Source: Zancudomyces culisetae (lineage: Eukaryota > Kickxellomycota > Harpellomycetes > Harpellales > Legeriomycetaceae). From it: DNA of 16,745 nucleotides. Under the pieces are notes generated by a model that made no database searches, was not told the origin of the DNA, and was given only the letters and a program-made list of their open reading frames with translations. Every line of letters begins with the position of its first letter. Position 1 is the first letter of the stretch. Where the stretch lies: the NCBI GenBank assembly GCA_001969505.1, contig LSSK01001051.1, positions 1 to 16,745 of the forward strand, given 5' to 3'. The position numbers and the translations under genes are program-made. Below are positions 13,001 through 16,013 of this stretch, one piece after another.

Positions 13001-13609
13001 AACATTTCTATTTCTATTTCTATTTTTACTTTTATTTTTATCTTTATTTGCATCACTTGGAGAATACAGTATTTGAAAGATATTCCTCGCCAACATTACG
13101 TTTTTTTCGAGACGAGCAAACACACGCATTTCACTGGCCTCAATGCTCTTGATTTTACTTTTATTCCCCCCATATATCATTCTTGTCTTATTGATACCAC
13201 GTACTTTGGTTTGATACAGCCGAATTTCCAATTCTAGAAAACTCACCAGTGTTGTTATTAATTTGTTGTACATTTCATTCTCATTTACTGCTGTTGTTTT
13301 TTCTGTTGCTGCTGCTGCTGTTGTTGTTGTTGTTGTTGTTGTTGCCCCAAGAGCTTGTATCACTCCTTCGTTTGATCTACCGACCCTGTTTCCAACACTC
13401 GAACTACTTGTGCCAAATTCGTACTCTTGTATCGATTCTGTGTTTGTTTGTGACTCCAAATCTAAATCCAGGTCTAAATCTCGTTCTTGAACCCTTCTAT
13501 TTCGCTCGCTTTCGGTTTCCAAAATACATGATATTGAAACTATCGCATTTTGTCGCTCCGTTAACCCTGTCGACACGAGTTTGTCTATATGTTCTACTAT
13601 TGCCTCCAT
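1025..13609 (-). CDS. TEL1: Tel1/ATM-family PIKK checkpoint kinase, greatly enlarged by low-complexity insertions
   Basis: Tel1 is a nuclear Ser/Thr kinase recruited to DNA ends by the Mre11 complex. It phosphorylates SQ/TQ sites and maintains telomeres. The single ORF is 4194 aa (S. cerevisiae Tel1 2787, human ATM 3056). Residues 1-30 match the TAN motif (HIDKLVSTGLTERQNAI). Helical solenoid segments follow, broken by Asn-rich inserts. Residues about 290-400 are disordered, with an acidic run and basic clusters (KRENTEILREAKRVK) that could be an NLS. The FAT domain is about 2880-3560 (SAWRLSNWD, SLAKYADSQ). The kinase domain is about 3745-4120: AGGINLPKI, ATP lysine in VVKG (Lys3780), DDIRQDAV, catalytic GDRHCQN (Asp3965, Asn3970), metal-binding IDLG (Asp3984), and VPFRLTR. 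FATC is about 4159-4194 and ends ATDPARLCRMFVGWQSWL; ATM ends in a similar GWKAWV. The start is supported by the TAN motif, an in-frame TAA five codons upstream (13625-13627) and A at -3. The signature GVEGxFRRxCE after the activation segment is degenerate. The catalytic residues are intact, so I infer an active kinase. Confidence 0.97.
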   Translation of the reverse strand: MEAIVEHIDKLVSTGLTERQNAIVSISCILETESERNRRVQERDLDLDLDLESQTNTESIQEYEFGTSSSSVGNRVGRSNEGVIQALGATTTTTTTTAAAATEKTTAVNENEMYNKLITTLVSFLELEIRLYQTKVRGINKTRMIYGGNKSKIKSIEASEMRVFARLEKNVMLARNIFQILYSPSDANKDKNKSKNRNRNRNVDRGGLEECNYESGISGEVFVPNYTSNKVLVKHVLQVLSKNGVVNLQMVSGKIQNLLESNKVYQEKNRQCNKEYKTIMKLDSRKRMISRETRREDEDEEEEKEKDTEMSNSQESDSNDSFEYCSDGGNKRTFGGKRENTEILREAKRVKMDSQGSKFSRADTVSAPTSPFRKTTLRSLGLSRTRKLQRRGYESSDNEYNSDANDNESEDALVSLNNETVKLNYVQILKYVILYSRQNIEAIYKMKEYERMLSVVINEIIVLNSGSNEQSNINANGRSDGKNYYGVNEQDDQMVFGKRGYNSYSTTSMQNKKVGYEMELSSVLLLVVNSKGGSVLQSEYEQHDVLVAEFCVLYISGGMVISTMESHSDSEYSIGLGSSRINGSRSGSRSGSGSGSGISKSGSEGRGSVGVGVGVGVGIGIGIGIGGSSFGGSGGGGGGSFGSFGGRREGAVQLNILKVFYSSIMKLKETRKNRTKLLKLVSKGIKHTIMKYSSSYNMDIQLMSLKLAYIYGRWLKGPTIPTLFYGSPAVKSEEEKDYEIVLEREILENKALVNRLVNLDHSMFGETTSFEKINEVFVYELFNPSHSYEQMTLGLARLVGGNVWDNVLKYIMIESSGDVIVLNNTVFEWLYLEIASDIVILNYKTQQQLQLKLQLHQQTNKYNKDQNTFRRGNDGQEQDEPSCLQELIGEIVDTNGFDTEQIKRRLVSVQTLAVVLLKTVHLWAVVAGSVNDRLYLLSAEGCVGILTKITSQTQPASIMSSKYSNRIKKWENVLVLLLIIIYTNYFINDDNNNNNNNSSKVCIMVLDYAIKNMTTLHGSNSIYIVNYLLLFLTKDTNQQKYTRNIDTDSYKSTIYNIILEKEKLLASTEISGHDVSGIGRISSSHHLPTLSLLVTLTFQNNHNTSSICKDIIMQQQNQNQNQNKRQERCKQDTLEVLARYLGYMVDTLFDSSCKDTVIIRSMEMLKCIRYCFGIDNNDTITRNNKCGVEGKYISSSTTIGWSDYYKFDKKKSNNDDDFFLGFGFGFEFGFGFGIARKDMVPLHTTTRIYNVLRDTDKVFIDPQQLMLLVNAILDQTRLKSSENNRNAGSVGGLEEGGKTTDAFTNLVLLWLISSVKEFCNIDILEIYENNTEYKELLTLVVENLVENILPNNHNHNHNEIDRDGIDLGFYLYQIVEIISNNNNNNVLYKLVVSKFQSKLSTIDKRTSFITNLFGLPNPFSNQDIYGENMSYHSANRLDITELFIENIRHLVIDILQLNSNASSLSLSLTLTTSTNTGTNASTNSNSNNTSNTRRIETIINEIVNLSKPTFILDDFEFFTKNKDRNSIQVDFRQLTNLNTLINVKDNIVSKYGQLLSTLGSGLSYKLLVNIYQDFESLLRTTNLNLTRNRNRNENREDDSTEMEIKLIGYLLSLFYNKSTFMYECGNELMVDGLIPILITLSVYQNHSLVAKLDKLNINPYLILMEILVDSKYSEMVRYSIINFLSESKSKSKSKFKFNSSNGGSNSNSSGLDFYELLMGNSIIIDHLLDNNTLSKYDFEVLLYGIDVLQANNSNTTNTSVLKLYKFALTLDNINGNGNDEYDKASCELCLIELVDEIPNIIETLFRYHHIGDTTKVRNISCILEYLISTLTNNNSNNNNINNIIKSSKNERVFLTLIFRLWVYIMYYFGSTSEYYRQFSCNLLQTNKNTQRLILPNIIQSDLIVAITGLLLSSSEIEAKFTTKTLQTPQTPQRVMETRHNVEMFNSVFNTAILDNVNSDREFNGLLQKYSHPVWLKLIEKVSVHFDCNKYISKIDQYYNSDKKKNINIAKDFTLDIVTTLFGLDRDEMEIEHLNDIFNNLFNIINSNQLFYLCEVHKGYVERGKLDQASKILSILAFVFTLDNGKCDEFVMFYLMLLALKVYKNVKTNQAHNISEHEMKQQDEKNGDLNGLNLIKYLLLYMENHPFETKFTDLINSVIYETYYYCQHENKSENDYLYDLLNSQSFLFAFDTIDINDIDTAFLVRLLDSVNLNYPNYSIYIIEQIHKFIYNNNINTNININTNINININNNTNTVGNQICYDLIYNRLEYLIKLLALKTYLMTNNPNTCALMSVSSRMGGYSKTNILESKLYTLKNLVILKSKLCNTNNNNNNIPESVYNHSGYGDKGCQLNDIGFLDLSIDNPIELFELLVYHLVIVADNQAGCNNNNASGGEVFKESEIIWNSNDFTIILQFLIQILNIQKPIKSNSKSNSKSNSKSNSNSNPTINAFDKQHGPSQGSKQDTVKLFKSTILTSTYTPTTQRTNNLELYGLLDDQILSQFNYNSNNNINNINNNNRISTNTSTNTNTSDSRISSKINNKNILGLVLLETLIQSISVSVPSSSLVLREKKVLELFKQFILQLNPTLINLYHRDMLSRLFINPLANNNTNTSTNDSNIREYYKTVKEYGYKLCNLISFSLNSTPINPQSTINNETSITKDKRTFSNEFRIFLDEESCKLVILGLEKMVFEMIEKSQTSSNNEPIILPLDYQNLVVMSEKLGLYTASFMFGNLMFYKFDLDSNATQQSSSGNTTRSQKRNTDNNNNNNQVVEIIPYSYHNLISTTQDYSHHGRQQAIINSFIVSSEELRHIHDFDLVDSLIPTNNISDVYYKLGHSSNMVDRQYFELLLTLEQQNTMDFATDPTSTFGNLYNNNSYHDHGASRPIPGNFQKEIQVKNYSINYDYASAWRLSNWDSLPIYHNPVLLARTSIPLPDPKPVLADPSSSSLLPTSQLLLTPQNISNEQYFDKNKVIYSLLNYWNRNIAFSNIELLNLNKTLSKNKRNNGYGYGYVYGGANNNNNSNSNISNSNSNNTKDSKVVADITSMFGYILTTYKPMFLTERFIDDLLEIQQFLKSCSSSSFNNNGVGVGVGAGAGKVNVDVKNYNYEFNLILWEILINKYPKHPRIVEGYKTASLLIINNNIANNSYFDNNTNTNTNSNTNSNNFDGNYSGGYLNKRGNSSFGGIGNEYLYFSTTAMKTINRLTSKVQLDCTMVKTLQAKCLYMGGKHEMALSMILSNINTSKEQLLILNKNKNNNNSNNNNANANLNVNVNVKQMAEMYYLASEWLANQRQARPKEIIKAYYSNAIQLLDTASSNSGGEDNNMVVDIMFSLAKYADSQLELISRDITENNKILDLVLKEKKREMEGLIAELSSITVNININPSNIGGKNDANVSSKVIAAKAANLKRRIDKLRQQISMDENLLADKTKDLDYYLTSSLWYFARYLILNNNNNNNRNSNNNNSNNRVASDSYAIIVITKLLLTFGGINNKIDGIWERVGLHSRIKSHKWLVVFTQLCAKLNVLYQDTYSNPNPNPNPNPNHVKDKNKSNSNRFLELLFRLVYKVCTKLPHLTLSTIFSIKLRNTTNEISLKQKAFTNKSNSSNSSSSSNSNGNGSECVASILLDKLQRVYSSSSGNTNTNTNANIKNDGNSGFGGSEYHDMISNFDLLISSYIEMSNSKPSSTSTTDKIKFPSNWKINRIANMGKPEGVLRTKIPIITENNPYFFDNVVQNTHYNNTSGGGEGGGIVYIEQIYQHYELAGGINLPKIISILGSDGIIHKQVVKGKDDIRQDAVIEQVFSLINQNSDSSSNSNFSSTGKGKGKGKGQGKGKGQMRIRTYIVIPITSQCGVLQFVGNTIPYGTYLSTKLYNMKDIQQYRRLMIQAQQKSNSNTTTTTTTTTTTATTTKSSNKDEELKNTFINLTKSITPKFRQFIISSAKTSLDYITNQTRYSQSLAISSMVGWMLGIGDRHCQNILLDCGSCELVMIDLGIAFGYGKLLPVPELVPFRLTRNMVDALGILSISSSSYLSYGNTNNNNNNNNNNNDDQLDNYNDEHAMETQLCNSPFASHCSSSLSLLTSIKPLIITILNVLRLDPLYNWSDSFKVTFNKQYNALLSIYAPTTNSLSSRGNANNNAENLVEDSLVFNTINSDAERVILEISNKLSNSNIQLDCHVNELLMEATDPARLCRMFVGWQSWL
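1490..1522 (-). repeat. (AAC/AAT)11 poly-Asn run inside the Tel1 kinase activation segment
   Basis: Eleven Asn codons (seven AAC, then four AAT) encode Tel1 residues 4030-4040. They sit between the conserved VPFRLTRNMVDALGI block and the point where ATM/Tel1 proteins carry the GVEGxFRRxCE motif. The run is part of an insertion spanning about residues 4016-4058. Confidence 0.9.
1904..1948 (-). repeat. Poly-Thr (ACA)n run inside the Tel1 kinase domain
   Basis: Fifteen codons, nearly all ACA, encode Thr11-Ala-Thr3 (residues 3888-3902). They lie in the linker between the YGTYLSTKLY region and the helix leading to TPKFRQF, upstream of the catalytic loop. The run appears to be a trinucleotide microsatellite tolerated in a surface loop. 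Confidence 0.85.
2123..2170 (-). repeat. Lys-Gly dipeptide repeat in the Tel1 kinase N-lobe
   Basis: Sixteen codons (residues 3814-3829) encode alternating Gly-Lys/Gly-Gln from a hexanucleotide unit. They follow a Ser/Asn stretch and precede the strand MRIRTYIVIPI. In ATM the corresponding linker is short but also basic. The repeat makes a flexible positive loop near the ATP-binding lobe. Confidence 0.85.
2999..3031 (-). repeat. Asn-Pro hexanucleotide repeat in the Tel1 FAT region
   Basis: An AATCCA-type hexamer (TTTGGA on the plus strand) encodes NPNPNPNPNPN within the late FAT domain, just after LNVLYQDT. The same hexamer recurs near 8521 in another codon phase, giving Lys-Ser. Confidence 0.85.
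3227..3275 (-). repeat. Asn-rich (AAC/AAT)n insertion in the FAT region
   Basis: An Asn-rich stretch with single Arg and Ser interruptions lies between YFARYLIL and VASDSYAIIVITKLLL. These flanks are ordinary FAT helices, so the run is probably a loop expansion. Confidence 0.8.
3796..3867 (-). repeat. Asn-Val/Asn-Ala hexanucleotide repeat in the FAT region
   Basis: Hexamer-based repeats encode an Asn run passing into NANANLNVNVNV just before the helix MAEMYYLASEWL. The pattern alternates Asn with a small hydrophobic residue, as in other dipeptide tracts of this gene. Confidence 0.8.
6282..6338 (-). repeat. 12-bp tandem repeat encoding Lys-Ser-Asn-Ser in Tel1
   Basis: On the plus strand the unit GAGTTTGATTTT occurs three times perfectly (6291-6302, 6303-6314, 6315-6326), followed by a fourth copy differing in its last base. 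GAGTTT units precede it. The protein reads SNSK tetrapeptides at about residues 2425-2442, in the solenoid part of Tel1. Confidence 0.85.
6852..6923 (-). repeat. Asn-Ile/Asn-Thr hexanucleotide repeat in the Tel1 solenoid
   Basis: TATTGA-type hexamers on the plus strand give alternating Asn with Ile or Thr, followed by Asn and Thr residues, at about residues 2230-2253. They lie between two helical segments (IYIIEQIHKFIYN and the QICYDLIYNRLEYL helix). Confidence 0.85.
8519..8552 (-). repeat. Lys-Ser/Lys-Phe hexanucleotide repeat in Tel1
   Basis: The hexamer TTTGGA (plus strand), passing into TTTGAA, encodes alternating Lys-Ser then Lys-Phe at about residues 1687-1697. It directly follows the helix ending INFLSES and precedes a Ser/Asn-rich linker. 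Confidence 0.85.
9910..9957 (-). repeat. Gly-Phe dipeptide repeat in Tel1
   Basis: ACCAAA/CCCAAA/CTCAAA hexamers on the plus strand encode alternating Gly-Phe with one Glu-Phe, at about residues 1218-1233, after a charged DDD stretch. A Gly-Phe tract is an unusual, sticky low-complexity type for a PIKK. Confidence 0.85.
11668..11875 (-). repeat. Composite Gly/Ser, Gly-Val, Gly-Ile repeat tract in Tel1
   Basis: About 70 residues (roughly 579-648) are almost wholly Gly with Ser, Arg, Val, Ile and Phe. They run as Gly-Ser/Arg-Ser repeats, then Gly-Val, then Gly-Ile from adjacent hexamer blocks (ACTCCA then ATACCA on the plus strand), then Gly-rich Ser/Phe. The stepwise change of hexamer suggests repeated slippage. 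It separates two predicted helical parts of the N-terminal solenoid. Confidence 0.85.
13003..13050 (-). repeat. Lys/Asn/Arg dipeptide repeat near the Tel1 N-terminus
   Basis: CTATTT/CTTTTA-type hexamers on the plus strand encode basic KNKSKNRNRNRN at about residues 188-202. They form a basic linker following the first helical block of Tel1. Confidence 0.8.
13303..13345 (-). repeat. Poly-Thr/poly-Ala trinucleotide run near the Tel1 N-terminus
   Basis: An (ACA)n run passing into (GCA)n encodes a Thr tract followed by an Ala tract at about residues 89-103. It is a pure trinucleotide microsatellite in the linker after the TAN motif. Confidence 0.8.
13453..13487 (-). repeat. Leu-Asp hexanucleotide repeat near the Tel1 N-terminus
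   Basis: A hexamer repeat encodes alternating Asp-Leu at about residues 43-52, shortly after the TAN motif. It makes an acidic, amphipathic stretch. Confidence 0.75.
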
Positions 13610-13620
13610 TCTTTGTACAT
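13597..13620 (-). promoter_or_regulatory. Short upstream ORF overlapping the TEL1 start
   Basis: On the minus strand an ATG at 13620-13618 opens a frame of seven codons ending at TAG 13599-13597. It begins 11 nt upstream of the TEL1 ATG, is out of frame with it, and ends four codons into TEL1. The uATG has T at -3 (weak context) whereas the TEL1 ATG has A at -3. Scanning ribosomes could therefore leak past it, but some would be diverted. The effect is inferred; it applies only if transcription starts upstream of 13620. Confidence 0.45.
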
Positions 13621-13735
13621 TTATTTATTTACTTGTTTATTTACTTGTTTGTTTATTTATTTGTATTTCTCAATTTCTTTTTTCTTTTCTCTTTTCTCTT
13701 CTTTTTTTTTCTGTAGTTTAAAGTATAAATCTTTA
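13617..13735 (-). promoter_or_regulatory. TEL1 leader and proximal promoter, T/A-rich
   Basis: Bases about 13619-13664 are imperfect tetranucleotide repeats (TTTA/TTTG/CTTG on the plus strand). They are followed by a nearly pure pyrimidine stretch to about 13712. Read on the minus strand this gives an A-rich leader followed upstream by a poly-purine stretch, as is common in yeast core promoters. No clear TATA box is seen on the minus strand. Confidence 0.45.
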
Positions 13736-14690
13736 GTAATGAAAAACAAAAAGAAATGACAATACTAATAATAATAATAATAATAATAGTAATGTGTCAA
13801 TCGAGTATTAAAAAAGTTATCAAACTATACTTTTCCAAACACCACAAATTTAGATTTGTTTGTTGACTGGTTTTCTTTTCCGCTTTAATTGTTTTCATTA
13901 AATTTTTTTTTTTTACATTTTAAGATTATTATCTTTTGATCACTTGATACAAATCACGCTTTACATTTGCGAAAATATAAGATTATTTACATCAACAAAA
14001 AAGAAATAAGAAAATAAAAACAGCTCAACTCTAAAGTGATGGGAAAGCGGTAGAATGCAAGACAAAAGACAAAAGGGAAAAGGGAAAAAGACAAAAGTGA
14101 AAAAGTGGCTACTTGGAGTAACATTACAGAAAATTACATCACCCCTTCGCTTTTTTCCCTCTACTCTCTGGTAATCAATACTAGGTAAGGATGCTACAAT
14201 TTTTTAGCATTGAGCTGGAATCTTATTTTTATTTGGAAAGTTTTGTACATGGTGGTGGGGGGAGAGGGGGGGGCTTGCAACTTGATTTTTCTATTCATTT
14301 ATTTCCATTCACATGCTTTTCCGAGTTTGAAAGCATGAGAGACTCGAGAAACCTTTTTAGTTTGCAATCATAGAGTGGAATAAGGTAACTGGACAATACT
14401 GAACTATTCAAAGGCTTGAGGGTCGCTTTAGGACCAAATTACTTTAAACTATTCATTATTAATAAATTGGGTTCAAGAATACAATAAAAGCAAAATAAAA
14501 CATAAATATGTATATAGGATATTCAAATTGGATGCGAGTTTTTATTGAATCAAATCCAAAATATAATCGATCGGTTATTGACTCTTACAGTCGAAACATA
14601 GTAGAATGTACATTTATCTAGTGAATTAATACGTAGATGCATATGAACCTGTCACAGCTATGCTTTTACGTTTCAGTATGCTTTATTAAA
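13736..14690. other. Intergenic DNA, no gene recognised (955 bp)
   Basis: AT-rich non-coding sequence. It contains a (TAA)7 microsatellite at 13766-13786, a purine-rich stretch of repeated GACAAAAG/GGGAAAAG-like words at about 14039-14105, and a G-rich island at 14251-14273. CCCCT at 14142-14146 and AGGGG at 14265-14269 match the core stress-response element bound by Msn2/4 in S. cerevisiae; function here is not shown. The largest open frame (14191-14373, 60 codons) has no recognisable features. No tRNA or snoRNA was recognised. Confidence 0.6.
14251..14273 (+). other. G-rich island with G6 and G8 runs
   Basis: Within otherwise AT-rich DNA the plus strand carries GG-T-GG-T-G6-AGA-G8. The runs could in principle provide four guanine tracts for a quadruplex, or a zinc-finger factor site. 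Neither is demonstrated. Confidence 0.5.
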
Positions 14691-14738
14691 CATGTCACTG
14701 AATATCAAACGCAATGCAATCATAATTAGTAATTCTCT

Positions 14739-14794
14739 CACACTTCACACTTCACACTTCACACTTCACACTTCACACTTCACACTTCACACTT
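14739..14794. repeat. Eight perfect tandem copies of the 7-bp unit CACACTT
   Basis: Bases 14739-14794 are exactly eight head-to-tail copies of CACACTT, followed by degenerate TCACTCTCAC. It is a non-coding minisatellite in the TEL1/secreted-protein intergenic region. The 70-codon frame through it (14692-14904) is only an effect of the repeat lacking stops. A CCCCT element lies just downstream at 14807-14811. Confidence 0.95.
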
Positions 14795-14910
14795 TCACTC
14801 TCACTACCCCTCCTGCTAACAGGTTCAAGACTATTTTTCATATCTGTATTTTTCCGATTATCCTGTCCATACTTGGTTGGTTTTTTTTGGTTAATCAAAA
14901 ATAATAATAA

Positions 14911-15600
14911 AAGATTATAAAAAAAGCTTTTTTTTTCTCCCTAATCCTACTTTTTGTTTTTCGCCTCGACATAATATCATTCTTCAAATAATAATATATG
15001 AAGCAACACAAAACATTTTTTCTTGGGTATTAAATCGTTTTACCTTTGAAATACTATTCTGTTTAAATGTAGGTAATAAGAGACCAACAATAATCCGTGG
15101 TGTAAATTACCATTCGAATGTTTGTAACATATTATATACGCCATTTGTAAACTCCTAGCTATTAGCAAAATGATGAATTGTTATAAAATCTTTTGAAAAA
15201 AAAAAAAAAAAAAAGATAATTAAAATTTTTACTTTTACAAGTAGTTTCACTCCCCCTTTGTGTTGAAAAAAAAGATGCTTAATCAATAATAACTTTAAAG
15301 AGTTTAACCATAATCAGCCAGTGTTTGTGCTATATTTTTTACCATTTTGAGAATGCATCCGACTATTCATTCAGCCTATTCTAATTAAATTTAGAGGTAC
15401 CAGCAATACTTTTATAAAGGCATTATTTCCGTGCTATACTTAACTCTTAGCATTATACAATGTTTTACATAAACCAATTTGTTATATTACTACATTTGCT
15501 GTTACTAAGAAAAATAAGTATTATCGCTTTGATCTTTTTTTAGAATAAAAACACTATTACTCACAAATTCTGTTGGTCGGGTTTGCTATTAAAAAAAAAT
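14911..15600. other. Intergenic DNA, no gene recognised (690 bp)
   Basis: Very AT-rich sequence with many short A and T runs and stop codons in all frames. It includes a 19-base A run (15196-15214) and one CCCCT element (15253-15257). Nothing coding or structured was recognised. Such rigid A tracts commonly exclude nucleosomes in yeast promoters. Confidence 0.6.
15196..15214 (+). repeat. Homopolymeric A19 tract
   Basis: Nineteen consecutive A residues, about 800 bp upstream of the secreted-protein gene. It may act as a nucleosome-excluding poly(dA:dT) element. Homopolymer length is also prone to sequencing error. Confidence 0.8.
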
Positions 15601-16013
15601 TTCCAGCGATAACCAAAACGAAAATCAAAAATATAAAATTTTATCGAATTTATTGAATTTATAAATAGATTATATCCTCAATCTTGTAATATAATTTACA
15701 AGTTTACCTAACTAGTATGTTAAAAATAGAAGTTCTATTATTATACTATATTTATTCAATTTATATACATATGAAAATAATTAAAACTTTTATTTTTTTT
15801 TTCTTGATGAATTCATTAATGGTCAAAGATATCCTTTTTTTTCGTATTTAAACAAACTTGCTTTGCCTTGTTTCACTTTATCTTTAATATTCAAAACGAT
15901 TTTTCATTATTAAATAGCATTACACTCCAAGATATTCATTCAAACTAAAAGTTCCATTTAACCACTTCAACTTTAATAAAGTAAAATAAAATAAAAACAA
16001 CAACAGATTAAAA
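15601..16013 (+). promoter_or_regulatory. Probable promoter and leader of the secreted-protein gene
   Basis: TATAAATAG at 15660-15668 fits the yeast TATA consensus but lies about 350 bp before the ATG. A weaker TATTTAA-type site lies at about 15845. The last 40 bases are an A-rich leader (AAATAAAATAAAAACAAC-like) with no upstream ATG and A at -3 of the start codon, which favours efficient translation. One TGTTTCA word (15869-15875) resembles a pheromone-response element, but a single copy is not meaningful. Confidence 0.4.

Noticed and set aside
1396-13152. Many plus- and minus-strand frames of 60-130 codons overlapping TEL1
   Set aside because: All lie within a gene with clear domain homology over its length. 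Their peptides are translations of the same repeats in other phases.
1025-13609. Assignment to the CTG-Ser clade because of the repeat-rich, low-GC gene style
   Set aside because: CTG sits at conserved leucines in the adjacent MCM5, which is inconsistent with serine decoding.
13249-13716. 155-codon plus-strand frame with long Leu and Phe runs extending past the TEL1 start
   Set aside because: It is the antisense of TEL1's (ACA/GCA)n repeat and of the T-rich leader. The protein is a homopolymer artefact with no family features.
14191-14373. 60-codon frame with a Gly-rich centre
   Set aside because: The Gly run comes from the G island. No recognisable domain, and the length is expected by chance.
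14739-14794. Possible CRISPR-like or telomere-like array
   Set aside because: Units are directly tandem with no spacers, and the unit is not a telomeric type for a position flanked by ordinary genes.
14820-14831. GGTTCAAGAC resembling a tRNA B box
   Set aside because: The flanking bases cannot form a T-stem, and no matching A box or acceptor stem is present.
14692-14904. 70-codon frame with a repeating Leu-His-Thr-Ser-His-Phe-Thr pattern
   Set aside because: The pattern is simply the 7-bp tandem repeat read through three phases. The flanks have no coding character.
15170-15176. ATGATGA resembling a C/D snoRNA C box
   Set aside because: No CTGA D box or terminal stem is found within a reasonable distance; a chance match in AT-rich DNA.
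15869-15875. TGTTTCA (reverse of a Ste12 pheromone-response element) upstream of the secreted-protein gene
   Set aside because: Only one exact copy. A 7-mer of this composition is expected by chance in 2.4 kb.
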